Source: Nitrospira sp. (GTDB lineage Bacteria; Nitrospirota; Nitrospiria; Nitrospirales; Nitrospiraceae). From it: a stretch of DNA of 64,000 nt. Under the pieces are notes generated by a model, which saw only the letters and a program-made list of their open reading frames with translations, was not told the origin of the DNA and searched no databases. The stretch covers positions 1 through 64,000 of the forward strand of contig JACOEL010000014.1 in NCBI GenBank assembly GCA_024998625.1, given 5' to 3'. Positions within the stretch are counted from its first letter, which is position 1. The number at the start of each line of letters is the position of its first letter. This document shows, in pieces, positions 53,144-63,362 of this stretch. Made by a program: the position numbers and the translations under genes.

Positions 53144-55579
53144 ATGAGCAAGACGTACGATCATCAAGCCCTCGAATCGAAGTGGCAGACCTATTGGGAG
53201 ACGCATCGCCCGTTTCGGGCGTTGGACGATCATTCCAAGCCCAAGTTCTATTGCCTCGATATGTTCCCATACCCGTCCGGGTCGGGTCTGCACGTCGGGC
53301 ACTTGGAAGGGTATACCGCCACGGATATCGTATCCCGCTATAAACGGATGCGCGGCTTCAATGTATTGCACCCCATGGGGTGGGATGCGTTCGGGTTGCC
53401 CGCGGAACAGTATGCGGTGAAGACCGGCGTACACCCTGCCATCACCACTGCGCAGAACATTGCGACCTTTAAACGGCAAATGAAGCGAGTCGGGCTCTCC
53501 TACGATTGGGACCGCGAGCTCAGCACGACCGACCAGGACTATTATCGTTGGACCCAGTGGATCTTTCTGAAGCTGTTCGAGCGGGGCCTTGCCTACGTGG
53601 CGGAAGTGCCGGTGAACTGGTGTCCTGCCTTGGGGACCGTGCTGGCCAACGAAGAAATCGTGGACGGCAAAAGCGAGGTCGGCGGGTTCGACGTCATTCG
53701 CAAGCCGATGCGGCAGTGGGTCTTGAAGATCACCGCCTATGCGGAGCGATTGCTGGAGGACCTGACCCTGGTCGAATGGCCGACCAGCACGCTCGAGATG
53801 CAGAAGAATTGGATCGGCCGGTCGATCGGCGCGGAAGTCGATTTTCCCTTGGCCGACAAGACGGGTAATCTGCGCGTGTTTACGACCCGCCCCGACACGC
53901 TATTCGGTGCGACCTATATGGTGCTGGCGCCGGAACATCCGCTTGTCGACCTGGTGACGGCGCCGGAGCAGCGTGAGGAGGTGACGGCCTACCGCGATGC
54001 GGCGTCTCGCAAGAGCGATCTGCAGCGTCAGGAACTGGATAAGGTCAAGACCGGTGTCTTCACCGGCGGGTATGCCGTCAATCCCGTGAATCAGGAACGC
54101 TTGCCGATCTGGATTGCCGATTATGTGCTGATGAGTTACGGCACCGGCGCGATTATGGCGGTGCCGGCGCATGACGAACGCGACTGGGCCTTTGCTACGC
54201 AATACCATCTGCCGATTCGGGAAGTCATTCAAGGTGGGCAGGTCGACAAGGCGGCCTTCACCGACACGGACCGGGGACGTGTCATCAACTCGACCACGCC
54301 GGATGGATCCTGCTCTCTCGATGGATTATTGCCCAGCGAGGCGATTCCAACAATGACTGCCTGGCTTGAAACCAAGGGCAGGGGCAAAAAGACGATCAAT
54401 TACAAACTCCGTGACTGGCTCTTTGCCCGGCAGCGTTATTGGGGCGAGCCCTTTCCGATTGTGTGGGTCGACGGCGAGCCCCGTCCCTTGCCCGAGGAGC
54501 AATTGCCCCTCCCATTGCCTGAGACCAAGAATTTCAAACCCTCCGGCAGCGGCGAAAGCCCGTTGGCGAATCTCCACGACTGGCTGGAGACGACTGATCC
54601 TGTCACCGGCAAACCGGCGCGACGGGAGACGAACACCATGCCGCAGTGGGCCGGGTCCTGCTGGTATTACTTGCGGTTCATCGATCCGAAGAACGCCATG
54701 CAGATGGTCGATCCGGCGAAGGAGCGTTACTGGATGCCGGTGGACCTCTACATCGGCGGCAGCGAACATGCGGTGCTGCATCTATTGTATAGCCGGTTCT
54801 GGCACAAGGTCTTGTTCGATGCCGGGGTGGTCAGCACGCCGGAACCGTTCAAGAGGCTGGTGCATCAGGGCATTGTGTTGGGCGAAGACAATCAGAAGAT
54901 GTCCAAGTCGCGCGGCAATGTGGTGAACCCGGACGAGATGATCGACCAGTTCGGGGCCGACGCGGTGCGGCTCTATGAAATGTTCATGGGCCCGCTCGAA
55001 TCGATGAAGCCCTGGAGTACCCGCGGTGTGGAGGGGATCACACGCTTTCTCGATCGGGTCTGGCGGCTGATGGTCGGCGACGAGGGCGCATTGAGTCCGG
55101 CGGTTACGGATACCGAGCCGACGCCTGAACATCTGCGGCTGCTCCATTACACCATTAAGAAAGTCACCGACGATATCGACGCCTTGCGCTTCAATACGGC
55201 GATCTCGCAGATGATGGTATTCACGAACGAGATGACGAAACTGGAGCAGCGGCCGCGCCGCCTGCTGGAACCGTTTGTGTTGTTGCTCTTGCCGTTTGCG
55301 CCGCATCTGAGCGAGGAGTTGTGGGAACGTCTCGGTCAGCAACCGAGCGCCGGTCAGCAGCCATGGCCGCAGTTCGATCCCGCGTTGGTGGTCAGCGACC
55401 GGCTGACGATTCCGATTCAGGTGAACGGAAAGCTCCGGGGAAAACTCGAGGTCGATGCCGGGGCTTCACGCGAGCAGTTGGAACCTCTGGCGAAAAAAGA
55501 AGTGGCTGAATGGCTGCAGGGGAAAGAGCCGAAGAAGGTCATTTGCGTCGAGAAGAAACTGATCAACTTCGTGGTGTGA
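53144..55579 (+). CDS. leuS: leucine-tRNA ligase
   Basis: This 811-residue class I synthetase charges tRNA-Leu. HIGH motif in [19 protein letters not shown]1 editing domain signatures ([35 protein letters not shown]), and KMSKS in [22 protein letters not shown] 53144 begins the conserved [16 protein letters not shown]; a longer frame upstream has no family similarity. It starts the block leuS-lptE-holA. Confidence 0.97.
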   Translation: MSKTYDHQALESKWQTYWETHRPFRALDDHSKPKFYCLDMFPYPSGSGLHVGHLEGYTATDIVSRYKRMRGFNVLHPMGWDAFGLPAEQYAVKTGVHPAITTAQNIATFKRQMKRVGLSYDWDRELSTTDQDYYRWTQWIFLKLFERGLAYVAEVPVNWCPALGTVLANEEIVDGKSEVGGFDVIRKPMRQWVLKITAYAERLLEDLTLVEWPTSTLEMQKNWIGRSIGAEVDFPLADKTGNLRVFTTRPDTLFGATYMVLAPEHPLVDLVTAPEQREEVTAYRDAASRKSDLQRQELDKVKTGVFTGGYAVNPVNQERLPIWIADYVLMSYGTGAIMAVPAHDERDWAFATQYHLPIREVIQGGQVDKAAFTDTDRGRVINSTTPDGSCSLDGLLPSEAIPTMTAWLETKGRGKKTINYKLRDWLFARQRYWGEPFPIVWVDGEPRPLPEEQLPLPLPETKNFKPSGSGESPLANLHDWLETTDPVTGKPARRETNTMPQWAGSCWYYLRFIDPKNAMQMVDPAKERYWMPVDLYIGGSEHAVLHLLYSRFWHKVLFDAGVVSTPEPFKRLVHQGIVLGEDNQKMSKSRGNVVNPDEMIDQFGADAVRLYEMFMGPLESMKPWSTRGVEGITRFLDRVWRLMVGDEGALSPAVTDTEPTPEHLRLLHYTIKKVTDDIDALRFNTAISQMMVFTNEMTKLEQRPRRLLEPFVLLLLPFAPHLSEELWERLGQQPSAGQQPWPQFDPALVVSDRLTIPIQVNGKLRGKLEVDAGASREQLEPLAKKEVAEWLQGKEPKKVICVEKKLINFVV

Positions 55580-55583
55580 TGCC

Positions 55584-56273
55584 GTGGGCCAGGGTGAACG
55601 TCACAGGAACAACGCAGCACGTGTCGGCCCGGAGGTTCCTGGTCGCGTGGTGTGGCTGATTATGTTCTTTACGCTGAGTGTCTCGCTCCCCGGCTGTGGC
55701 TATCAGTTTCGTGTGCAGGGCGCCGGTCCCACGGTCGGCGGTGCGCCGGAGACGGCGACGAAGCGGCCGCATGCGCCGCGTCTGGCCATCCTTCCTATTG
55801 CCAACAGTACCTACGAGCCGAACTTCGAGGTCAAGCTCGCCAATTACCTGCGTCGGGAATTCTCGGCGGGGGCCGGGGCGGAAATCGTGGGCCCTTCGGC
55901 CGGGGCCGATCTCTATCTGTCCGGACAGATCATGCAGATCACGCTGCCGACCTTGAGTTTCGACCAGACCACGACATTTGAGAGCCGGGTGGAAATGCTC
56001 GTGAGCGTGAGGATCGAGGAGGCCAAAACGAAAAAGGTCGTCTGGTACCAGGTTGCGAAGGGAACCTCTGAGTTCTTTCTGACCCAGGATCTGCAATTCA
56101 ACCGGGTGCTGCAAAACCGGGCGTTGGAGCAAGCCGGCCGGTTCGTCGCGGAAGATCTGGCCTCACGATTCCTGCTCTTTCTGGATACGGGCGAGTTGGA
56201 CAAGGCGTTGAAGCGACCGGTGAAAGTCGAGGCCGTTCCGTACGGTGGGGTACAGCCCGGTGTGCCTCGATAA
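55584..56273 (+). CDS. lptE: LPS-assembly lipoprotein LptE
   Basis: This 229-residue outer-membrane lipoprotein plugs the LptD barrel in LPS export. It has a lipobox (MFFTLSVSLPGCGYQFRVQG) and the family core: LAILPIANSTYEPNFEVKLA, NYLRREFSAGAG, ADLYLSGQIMQITLPTLSFD and LASRFLLFLDTGEL. The start is GTG 55584 or ATG 55662; the longer option gives a better signal peptide. Its place between leuS and holA is the standard order. Confidence 0.88.
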   Translation: MGQGERHRNNAARVGPEVPGRVVWLIMFFTLSVSLPGCGYQFRVQGAGPTVGGAPETATKRPHAPRLAILPIANSTYEPNFEVKLANYLRREFSAGAGAEIVGPSAGADLYLSGQIMQITLPTLSFDQTTTFESRVEMLVSVRIEEAKTKKVVWYQVAKGTSEFFLTQDLQFNRVLQNRALEQAGRFVAEDLASRFLLFLDTGELDKALKRPVKVEAVPYGGVQPGVPR

Positions 56274-56293
56274 CCAATGGAAAGTTTCTGCGG

Positions 56294-57403
56294 ATGAGCG
56301 CTTCAGTGTTGAGTCTGGAACTGCCTCAATCCCTCGCGCGTAGCGGGGTGATGCCGCTGTACGCCGTGGTCGGCGAAGAAGACTATCTCCGGGACCAGTC
56401 CGTGGCCGCATTGCGGGCCGCAGCCTTGGGCCCGGCGGCGGATACCGGATTCAATTACGATATTTTTCACGGCGACGACTGCTCGGTTGAGGATGTGTTG
56501 GCCTGTGCGGCCGAAATTCCGGTGTTCGCCGAACGCCGCGTGGTGGTCTATAAGTCGGTGGAAAAACTCCCGGCCCGGGAAGGGGAAAAACTCCTCTCCT
56601 ATTTTGCCGCTCCGAATGACACAACGACGTTGATCGTGGTGGGTGTCAAGCTGGATGGACGGATGAAATGGACCCAAGCCTTGACGAAAGGGGCGGTGAC
56701 GGTCAATTGCGCCCCGCTGCGCGATGCGCAGCTGTCGGCGTGGATTCGCCAGGAAGCGGCGGCGCTGGGTGTGCGTATTCACGAGGAGGCGACGCAGCTG
56801 CTCAAGGAGGTGGGGAGCGAGTCACTCTATGCGGTGAAGCGGGAGTTAGAGAAGCTCGCCGCCTATGTGCCGCCAGACCGAACCGTGCAATCGGCGGATG
56901 TCGAGGCGTTGAGAGGGACGGAGTCCGGTGCATCCGTCTTCGATCTCATGAACGCCATCGGTGCGCACGATCATGGACGGGCGTTACGGATCCTTGCGCG
57001 AAATCTTGAGAATGGAGAGGCTCCGCTCCGGATTCTCGGCGCCTTGGTCTGGCAATACCGACGGCTGTGGAAAATGAAAGAGCAGCTCAAAGCCGGCGGT
57101 CGGGAAGGGGAAGCGGCCAGGACGTTACGAATGGACCCATCCCGGGTGCGCGGGTTTCTGGCGCAATTCTCAGACGTGCAACTGACGCACACGTTTCGCT
57201 GGTTTTTGGAAACCGACTCGAAGCTCAAAGGCGGGAGTGGAAGCGCCCCTGTTCGGGTGATGGAAGGCCTCTTGTTCCGACTCTGTGGCCAGCCGTCCAA
57301 ATCGGCCTCACCCGCAGAGCGAGTGCAAGCAGCACCACCGGTCCCGCGCCCGTCAGGTTCGAGACCGGTGTCGAATGTCAGAACGGTTACGCGGAAGCGG
57401 TGA
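56294..57403 (+). CDS. holA: DNA polymerase III delta subunit
   Basis: This 369-residue clamp-loader subunit opens the beta clamp. Features are PLYAVVGEEDYLRDQSVAAL, CAAEIPVFAERRVVVYKSVE, DTTTLIVVGVKLDGRMKW, WIRQEAAALGVRIHEEATQL, SESLYAVKRELEKLAAYV, SVFDLMNAIGAHDHGRALRI and ILGALVWQYRRLWKMKEQ. The basic, serine-rich tail overlaps the 3' end of rpsT (opposite strand) by 17 bp. Confidence 0.93.
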   Translation: MSASVLSLELPQSLARSGVMPLYAVVGEEDYLRDQSVAALRAAALGPAADTGFNYDIFHGDDCSVEDVLACAAEIPVFAERRVVVYKSVEKLPAREGEKLLSYFAAPNDTTTLIVVGVKLDGRMKWTQALTKGAVTVNCAPLRDAQLSAWIRQEAAALGVRIHEEATQLLKEVGSESLYAVKRELEKLAAYVPPDRTVQSADVEALRGTESGASVFDLMNAIGAHDHGRALRILARNLENGEAPLRILGALVWQYRRLWKMKEQLKAGGREGEAARTLRMDPSRVRGFLAQFSDVQLTHTFRWFLETDSKLKGGSGSAPVRVMEGLLFRLCGQPSKSASPAERVQAAPPVPRPSGSRPVSNVRTVTRKR

Positions 57404-57662
57404 TCGCATTCACGCGCACGGTGAGCCGAGAGACGCGGCGCGAGGCCGTGTTGGGCTTTAGGACACCCTTGGTCACCGCTTTGCTCAACGCTGAAGTGGC
57501 TTCCCGAAGGGTGGCCTTGGCTTCATCCGGCTTCTTGGCCGTGATCGCATCCTGAACCTTGCGGAGGATGCTCCGGACCGAGCTGATGGTGGCGCGGTTA
57601 CGCAAACGGCGCTTCTCAGATTGACGGGCACGGCGAATCGTGGATTTGTGGACAACAGGCAT
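57387..57662 (-). CDS. rpsT: 30S ribosomal protein S20
   Basis: This 91-residue basic helical protein binds 16S rRNA. PVVHKSTIRRARQSEKRRLR, NRATISSVRSILRKVQDAI and ATLREATSALSKAVTKGVLK follow the S20 pattern. It is convergent with holA and their ends overlap by 17 bp. Confidence 0.95.
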   Translation of the reverse strand: MPVVHKSTIRRARQSEKRRLRNRATISSVRSILRKVQDAITAKKPDEAKATLREATSALSKAVTKGVLKPNTASRRVSRLTVRVNAITASA

Positions 57663-57777
57663 ACGGATTCTCCTACGTTCAAAGCTTGAGCTTGTAACAT
57701 AGGATGAGAAGAGAGGTCAAGGATACTGAAAGGAGTCAGCCGGGCCACGAGGCAACCTCGCGGGCAACGGCGTACAC

Positions 57778-58497
57778 ATGATGGCACGGATTGATGCACG
57801 AGATCGGTTGATTGTCGCGCTGGATGTTCCCTCCGCGGCGGAAGCAGATGCGCTGGTGGCTCGCATGGGAGATCAGGTGCGGTTTGTGAAAGTCGGCCTG
57901 GAGTTGTACACGGTGGCAGGACCCGACATCGTTCGGAAACTGGTGGAGCGTGGGAAGCGGGTGTTCCTTGATCTCAAGTTCCTCGATATTGAAGAAACCG
58001 TCCGGCGTGCGACGGCCAGGGTCGCCGCGATGGGTGCCACCTTTCTGACCGTCCATGCGAACCGAAAAGCATTGATGGCGGCGGTGCAGGGACGGGGATC
58101 GTCCGATCTCAAACTGCTGGCGGTGACGGTGCTGACCAATTTCGACGGGGAAGATTTGCGGGAGATGGGCATTCAGCGAAGCGTCCAGGATTTGGTGACG
58201 GCGCGGGCCATGCTCGCGGCCGAAGTGGGCTGCGACGGCGTGGTGGCGTCGGGAGAGGAGCCCCAAGCGATTCGTGCCAAGGTGGGACCAAATCTGGTCA
58301 TCGTGACCCCCGGGGTCAGGCCGGCGGGAAAAGGGACGGATGATCATGCGCGGGTGACGACGCCGACCCAGACCATTGCCGCCGGCGCCGACTATCTGGT
58401 GATCGGTCGCCCGATTCGCGATGCTCAGGATCCTCCCGCCGCCACGGCGGCCATCCTGGAGGAAATGCAAGCAGCCTTCGATCGCCGGGGACATTGA
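57778..58497 (+). CDS. pyrF: orotidine 5'-phosphate decarboxylase
   Basis: This 239-residue cytoplasmic enzyme makes UMP in the last step of de novo pyrimidine synthesis. Signatures are RLIVALDVPSAAEADALVAR, VFLDLKFLDIEETVRRATAR (catalytic DxKxxD), VGCDGVVASGEEPQAIRAKV, IVTPGVRPAGKGTDDHARVT and GADYLVIGRPIRDAQDP. Length is normal. Confidence 0.96.
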   Translation: MMARIDARDRLIVALDVPSAAEADALVARMGDQVRFVKVGLELYTVAGPDIVRKLVERGKRVFLDLKFLDIEETVRRATARVAAMGATFLTVHANRKALMAAVQGRGSSDLKLLAVTVLTNFDGEDLREMGIQRSVQDLVTARAMLAAEVGCDGVVASGEEPQAIRAKVGPNLVIVTPGVRPAGKGTDDHARVTTPTQTIAAGADYLVIGRPIRDAQDPPAATAAILEEMQAAFDRRGH

Positions 58498-58656
58498 CGG
58501 TCAGGTCCCAAGTCGATTCCGTCCATGCGATCGGAGATACACGCGACTTCGCCCGGCCATTCTATGCAGCAAAAGCTGAGTCAGGGTGAGGTCTCATGGC
58601 GGTTGCGACTGTTCTTCGGGGTTTGTTAAGATGCGCATTCTTCGTTGACCCTGTAT

Positions 58657-58734
58657 GGTGGGTGTAGCTCAGCTGGTTAGAGCGCCGGATTGTGGATCCG
58701 GAGGTCGCGGGTTCGAAACCCGTCACTCACCCCA
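58657..58734 (+). tRNA. tRNA-His (anticodon GTG)
   Basis: The acceptor stem GTGGGTG pairs with CACTCAC, with an extra 5' G (position -1) facing the discriminator C, the special mark of tRNA-His. The anticodon loop is TTGTGGA with anticodon GTG. The T arm is GCGGGTTCGAAACCCGT and CCA is encoded. The 3' half is also read on the opposite strand as the end of an integrase gene. Confidence 0.96.
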
Positions 58735-59090
58735 ACCCTTCTCTCCGTAAATACTGGATACTCCACACGATCTGACGACGCGGGCATGATCACCGGTTGC
58801 GGTGGTTGCGCCGGGGTTGCGGATTGGGCCCCGGCAAACCATGCCGCGGCTGGAGTATCGAGCCGATCTACTGCCTGTTTGTTGCCTCCCGGGATCAGGT
58901 GTCCGTACAGATCCACCGTCACTTGAATCGAGGAATGTCCCATCTGCTCTTTCACGTACACCGGGCTTTCGCCTTGCTGCAGTAGGAGTGAGGCGAACGT
59001 ATGCCGGAGGTCGTGAAACCTCACTTTCCTGAGGGTGGCCTTCGTCGAGAGGAGTCGTAAGACTTTTGCCCGTGTGATCGGAGTGATGTG
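58677..59090 (-). pseudogene. tyrosine recombinase (phage-type integrase), N-terminal truncated
   Basis: Only the catalytic C-terminal part remains: RFHDLRHTFASLLLQQGESP, VYVKEQMGHSSIQVTVDLYG and HLIPGGNKQAVDRL, containing the R/H-x-x-R, H and Tyr of the family. The upstream part ends at a stop near 59090, so about two thirds of the protein is lost. The last 20 or so codons are antisense to the tRNA-His 3' half, the classic arrangement when an element integrates in a tRNA gene. It marks an attachment site. Confidence 0.85.
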
Positions 59091-59393
59091 ATGTCAGCGT
59101 GGAACCTTCGGCAAGAACTTTTCTGGCTTCAACGCAACATTGGGTTCTGTATCCGTTTCGATACCTAGGTTATTGATTGAGATACTTTCCCCTGCCTGTT
59201 CTTCTTCCACTAGACCTTCTTTGATCTCGAACCTTGGGCGAAATCGATGCAAACCCGAGTTTCCCTTCACGGCACACGCCTTGCTCATATACGTGTTCGA
59301 GTCAAGGTGCTGCATATCGACTCTTTAATGCGCCGCGCATAGCGCAAGCAGTGGACAGACGGTAGCCGGCGTGGGCATTGCACGGAGGATCTC
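59091..59393. other. intergenic stretch in an old integrated element
   Basis: No supported gene. A minus-strand frame (59094-59315, 73 codons ending EPNVALKPEKFLPKVPR) is weakly protein-like but has no good start signal and no recognised family. The base composition is more AT-rich than the core genome. Confidence 0.35.
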
Positions 59394-61844
59394 ATGAACG
59401 CATTACCACGTATCATACCGATACCTCGGCATACAGATTATCTCTTGCTAGCCCTCACTGTTTTTCTAGTTCCTCTCATGACTGGAGTTACCTTTAAGGT
59501 CGATAGCGTCATCGACGTCCCGGATTCGACTCCCGGCGATCATGTGTGCGATGGCGGTGGAACCGGAGGGACTGGTATCTGCACCTTGCGCGCAGCCGTC
59601 ATGGAATCGAATGCCTCAAGTGGAATAGATACCATTGAAGTTCCAAGCGGCCTCTACAGGTTGGATCCTAAACTAGGTCCCCTTGAGATCACGGATGAGA
59701 CGAAGATTCAAGGCGCCGGCCCGACCTCCACAATTCTCGACGGCTCTAGTGGCGGGTTAAAGACCCTCGTCATTTACGTGACTCAAGGTGGGTACCTTGT
59801 GGCGAATCATCTTACTGTCCAGAACGGGGATACCCCCGGCGGTGGAGGGATTGTGGTCGAAGAGGGCTCAGCCGAGTTCAATAACATTGTCATCCGAGAC
59901 AATACGGCCTTCTCAAGCGGCGGTGCCGGCCTTGGAGTTCGTGCGAACGGACGTGTAAAAATGTGGCGCAGTGCCGTTCTCAATAATACAGGGGGAGCCG
60001 CTGCGGGGGGGATATCGAACTCCGGTGAATTGTGGGTGTTCGAGTCGACCATTGCCGATAATAAGTCCAGCCATGTCGCCGGAATTAGGAATCACGGAGA
60101 AATGCATCTGCACAATACCACGGTCAGCGGGAATGAGTCGTTTGCTGGCACAGCCGGCACGGGAGGAATTTTTCAGGCAGGGTCGGCCGTGCTCAATAAT
60201 GTCACCATCACGAAGAACAAAGGTAGGGGAAATTTCCCAAGCAGTTTTAGCGGCGGCGGAATCCAGAATGTGGGAACGACTACTCTCAAAAACAGTATCA
60301 TTGCAGACAATGAAGGCGACGGTGGTCCGAATGACTGTGTGGGATCATTGAATGCCAACAGTAAATACAATCTGATCGGGGACCGAATTGGATGCAACAT
60401 TCCTGCGAGCACGGAACCAACCTTCCTGTTCAATCCCAAACCAGAATTAGGACCATTAGCCAACAATGGCGGCCCAACGCAAACACATCTCCCGGCGCCG
60501 ACAAGCCCTGCCCTAAACGCTGGTTACCGTTCTCCAATTGGCTGGTCATCGAGAGACGATTGCGAAGCGCGTGACCAGCGAGGAGTGCCCCGCCGAGATA
60601 GGTCGCCGCGAGTTAAAGGTTACTGCGATGTGGGCGCCGTTGAGGTGACAAGTGCCAACTTTGCTGTAGTAAGATTTGTGCTTGTAGACGCCGTATCCGA
60701 TACGGACATCCGACCCTTACTTCAGGGCGACACGATAGTGCTTTCTGACCTTCCTTCTGAATTGTCCATTCGAGCCGAGATAATGGGATCCCCCGGAGGA
60801 GTTGTCTTTGGGTACGATGGCGCCATTTCTTATCGCACCGACATGACGTCCCCATACTCGTTGGGTCAAGAAACCGGCGGAAGATACGATCCGTTCGTGT
60901 TCACCAGTGGTCGCCATACGCTCTCCGCTACGCCGTTCACAGTTGCGAAGGGAGGCAACCTAGAGGGCGGCAGTCAGACGATTGAGTTTATTGTTCAGGA
61001 TGTACCCGGCGCCTTCGGCCATGGAGTGATCGACAATATCCACATCAGGAAGCCGGCCGACAATCTCACCCTCGCTGGTGCCGTGCTTCTGAAGGTCGAT
61101 ATCGAAAAGGCGAACTATTCGAATGTTTTGGTCCGTACAGATAAAGGAACTTCCGCGGAAAAAAACGTGACTGGACAGATGGTCTTGAGGGGGGTGGATG
61201 CTCTGACGGCCGATCTCATGCTGCCATTCGGCACGCATACGATTACCGCGAGTGGCGAGGTGCCGTGCTGGTATTGCACGGGCGGCAAGAGGCAATCGAG
61301 CGTGTCTCACACGTTCACGTTACTGCCTTCACCGGCTCCGTGTACCCGTACGGATGGAAACTTTGTCAGGACTATTCCCGCCGCCGGTATCGCAGCAGGC
61401 CAGATGCCCGGGCGGCAGGTAATTGCGACACCGCTATTAAATGGCACTGATATGGTGATGATCATCATTGACGACGCCCCCGACCTTCAACAAAATCAGA
61501 TGAGGTTAGAGCTGGACATCAATCCAGATCAAGGTGTGACGTGGAACAAGGCAATTGAAGCGTGGGGAGCCTGTCATTCTGGTTCGCGCACTGATTTGGC
61601 TGAAGCATCCATGGCAGGAGGATTTGGCGTCGGAGTAATCTGTTCACCACCTGCAACGGCCAATGACTTCCGTTCAGGGTGCACGATACCGCAGACTGTC
61701 CTCCTGAATCAGAGCACGACCGGAGAGTTATTGCTGCGCAAGCCAGGATTTTGGGGTGTCTGGCATGATGTGGAAGTCTTTGACTCATCGATATGGCCCG
61801 CCCTGGGCGGTCGTTCCGTCCGCTTTATTTGGTCGAAGGATTAA
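59394..61844 (+). CDS. secreted parallel beta-helix protein (CSLREA / choice-of-anchor Q type)
   Basis: This 816-residue protein has a signal-anchor (YLLLALTVFLVPLMTGVTF) and a CSLREA-like motif (GTGICTLRAAVMESNASSG). A right-handed beta-helix follows with short repeats such as TIADNKSSHVAGIRNHGEM and TITKNKGRG, ending at the conserved GPLANNGGPTQTHLPAPTSP and GAVEV. Residues about 430-560 are a second beta domain (VVRFVLVDAVSDTDIRPLLQ, GRHTLSATPFTVAKGG). Two further beta regions follow. It is probably a surface or secreted adhesin or polysaccharide-interacting protein. Codon use is more AT-rich than its neighbours, fitting horizontal transfer. Confidence 0.85.
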   Translation: MNALPRIIPIPRHTDYLLLALTVFLVPLMTGVTFKVDSVIDVPDSTPGDHVCDGGGTGGTGICTLRAAVMESNASSGIDTIEVPSGLYRLDPKLGPLEITDETKIQGAGPTSTILDGSSGGLKTLVIYVTQGGYLVANHLTVQNGDTPGGGGIVVEEGSAEFNNIVIRDNTAFSSGGAGLGVRANGRVKMWRSAVLNNTGGAAAGGISNSGELWVFESTIADNKSSHVAGIRNHGEMHLHNTTVSGNESFAGTAGTGGIFQAGSAVLNNVTITKNKGRGNFPSSFSGGGIQNVGTTTLKNSIIADNEGDGGPNDCVGSLNANSKYNLIGDRIGCNIPASTEPTFLFNPKPELGPLANNGGPTQTHLPAPTSPALNAGYRSPIGWSSRDDCEARDQRGVPRRDRSPRVKGYCDVGAVEVTSANFAVVRFVLVDAVSDTDIRPLLQGDTIVLSDLPSELSIRAEIMGSPGGVVFGYDGAISYRTDMTSPYSLGQETGGRYDPFVFTSGRHTLSATPFTVAKGGNLEGGSQTIEFIVQDVPGAFGHGVIDNIHIRKPADNLTLAGAVLLKVDIEKANYSNVLVRTDKGTSAEKNVTGQMVLRGVDALTADLMLPFGTHTITASGEVPCWYCTGGKRQSSVSHTFTLLPSPAPCTRTDGNFVRTIPAAGIAAGQMPGRQVIATPLLNGTDMVMIIIDDAPDLQQNQMRLELDINPDQGVTWNKAIEAWGACHSGSRTDLAEASMAGGFGVGVICSPPATANDFRSGCTIPQTVLLNQSTTGELLLRKPGFWGVWHDVEVFDSSIWPALGGRSVRFIWSKD

Positions 61845-61959
61845 TTCGATCGTTTCTTGAGAAGATAGGAGGTGAGCAATTCGGCTAGCCGCGGTAAAAA
61901 AGGACGCCCATCGAGATAGAGGTACCTGAGCAGGCATCGAATCCTCCTCACCTCTCCGC

Positions 61960-62150
61960 TCAGAGCAGGGATGTATTAACGACCGTCTCAACCGCTTTCA
62001 AGAGATCTTCCATGGTCACTGGCCTGGTTAAGACCAAGTCGGTCCCCCATGAGCTTGGCCGCACTGTGTATCTGCTTGCTGGATTGCCATGAGAGCAGAA
62101 TGATTATCGGCGCGGAGACTTCACGCCGCAGGGTGTTCATGACTTCAAAC
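61960..62150 (-). pseudogene. response-regulator receiver remnant, frameshifted
   Basis: The minus strand reads FEVMNTLRREVSAPIIILLS, WQSSKQIHSAAKLMG, then after a one-base shift TDLVLTRPVTMEDLLKAVET, VVNTSLL and TGA at 61960. This is the last two thirds of a CheY-like receiver domain, with TRP where TKP is normal. The phospho-acceptor region is not clearly readable. It is a decayed or truncated regulator. Confidence 0.6.
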
Positions 62151-62208
62151 CTGTTGCTTGGCGCTCTTCGTGGCGATTCGGCTGTTCCCCTGCCATCACC
62201 TTCCTCAT

Positions 62209-62403
62209 TCACGGAATCGGATCGAAGTAATCCGGCGCGAAGGTGCGGCCGCATTGGTCGCAATGCCATTCCGGGCCGCTGTTTTTCGGGCGTCGGCCTC
62301 GGCGCTCCGGTACGATCAATTGTGGCTCGGGTCGCATCGGAATCCGGCAGTGTGGGCAGAGGCGGGTGAGGGGGCGGGGGTTATCTGCGGGCGGTGTGTC
62401 CAT
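62209..62403 (-). CDS. small zinc-ribbon protein
   Basis: This 64-residue protein has two CxxC pairs (LCPHCRIPM and WHCDQCGRTFAPD), the knuckles of a rubredoxin-like zinc ribbon, separated by a basic stretch (PERRGRRPKNSG). ATG 62403 follows an AGAAAG stretch. Its role could be nucleic-acid or protein binding; nothing in the context decides. Confidence 0.65.
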   Translation of the reverse strand: MDTPPADNPRPLTRLCPHCRIPMRPEPQLIVPERRGRRPKNSGPEWHCDQCGRTFAPDYFDPIP

Positions 62404-62826
62404 ATGGCTTTCTGTAAAGTGCGCCCGATTCTTTGATTGCCCGGGCCGCACCAGCTCGTTGGAAATCCTGTCGAGACAGGCGGGATCAACATACCGAACT
62501 CGGCAGGGTGGCCTCAAGAGAATTGGTGCCTTCATGGATCGACCACATGGAAATGCCGCCCTGACTTGTCGATCCGAGAGCGACGTGTGGCTCCCACGAG
62601 CAGGCGAACCGACGGCGCCGGATGGTTTGTCATGACCCCTTCTCGCTCGCCGAGCCGGCAGCCTCTGTCCGGAATCCTGGTTGCGGATGGATTGTGGGTT
62701 CGCGTAGAATTTCCTCTCCATTGCTCTCATGTGCAGATATAGGTCGTTGATTCGACGAATGGGAAGTGGGAATCGAACTCCGTCGCATACTCACTGGCCG
62801 CGGATACGATCACTCGGGGGGGTGAA
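62404..62826. other. intergenic stretch without a supported gene
   Basis: No reading frame here has a ribosome site or a recognised motif. Long open frames on both strands are explained by high GC. The 3' part presumably carries the promoter of the PilZ gene at 62827. Confidence 0.4.
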
Positions 62827-63201
62827 ATGACCGGTGGCAACAGACAGGTCGCTCCATTGGCCCCGCGCTCCTCGCCGGGTTCGGTCGCCGCTAAATTTCA
62901 GTTGCGGTCGTTTCGTCGTTTTCCCGTGCAGTGTTCCGTGTATTATTCCAGCGACGCGTTGCAGGGAACCGGCGTGGCCTGGAATCTCTCCCTCAATGGG
63001 TGGCGGGTCGATGGGACCCATCCGGTCGAGCCCGGAACGGTCGTGACCCTCTGCGTATTTCTTCCCGACCAGCATCCCACCGTGTTCATAGACCGCGCAG
63101 TCGTGCGGTGGTCGCGTGGGCAGGAATTTGGGATTGAGGTGAATGAGATCAAGGCCGATGAGCATGCTCGCCTCGAACAGTTCGTTACGGCCTTAGTCTG
63201 A
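62827..63201 (+). CDS. PilZ-domain protein, copy 1
   Basis: This 124-residue single-domain protein is a predicted c-di-GMP receptor. The RxxxR motif is in FQLRSFRRFPVQCSV and the NxSxxG motif in AWNLSLNGWRVDG, both in the correct order and spacing. The strand FLPDQHPTVFIDRAVVRWSR completes the barrel. Two similar short genes follow, so this is part of a small tandem cluster. Confidence 0.88.
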   Translation: MTGGNRQVAPLAPRSSPGSVAAKFQLRSFRRFPVQCSVYYSSDALQGTGVAWNLSLNGWRVDGTHPVEPGTVVTLCVFLPDQHPTVFIDRAVVRWSRGQEFGIEVNEIKADEHARLEQFVTALV

Positions 63202-63362
63202 CCGCTGCCCTTCTCCATTTCTTCTTCCCGATCTGTGAGTCGCGAAATGGGACTGCCTGCCCTGATGAGAAACTGAATATTCTTGGCCATCCCCAGCGAG
63301 CTGGGTAGACTGAGTCGTAGCGAGGCTGAGACGGCATCGAGCCCGCTCCCTCGCCGGAAATC

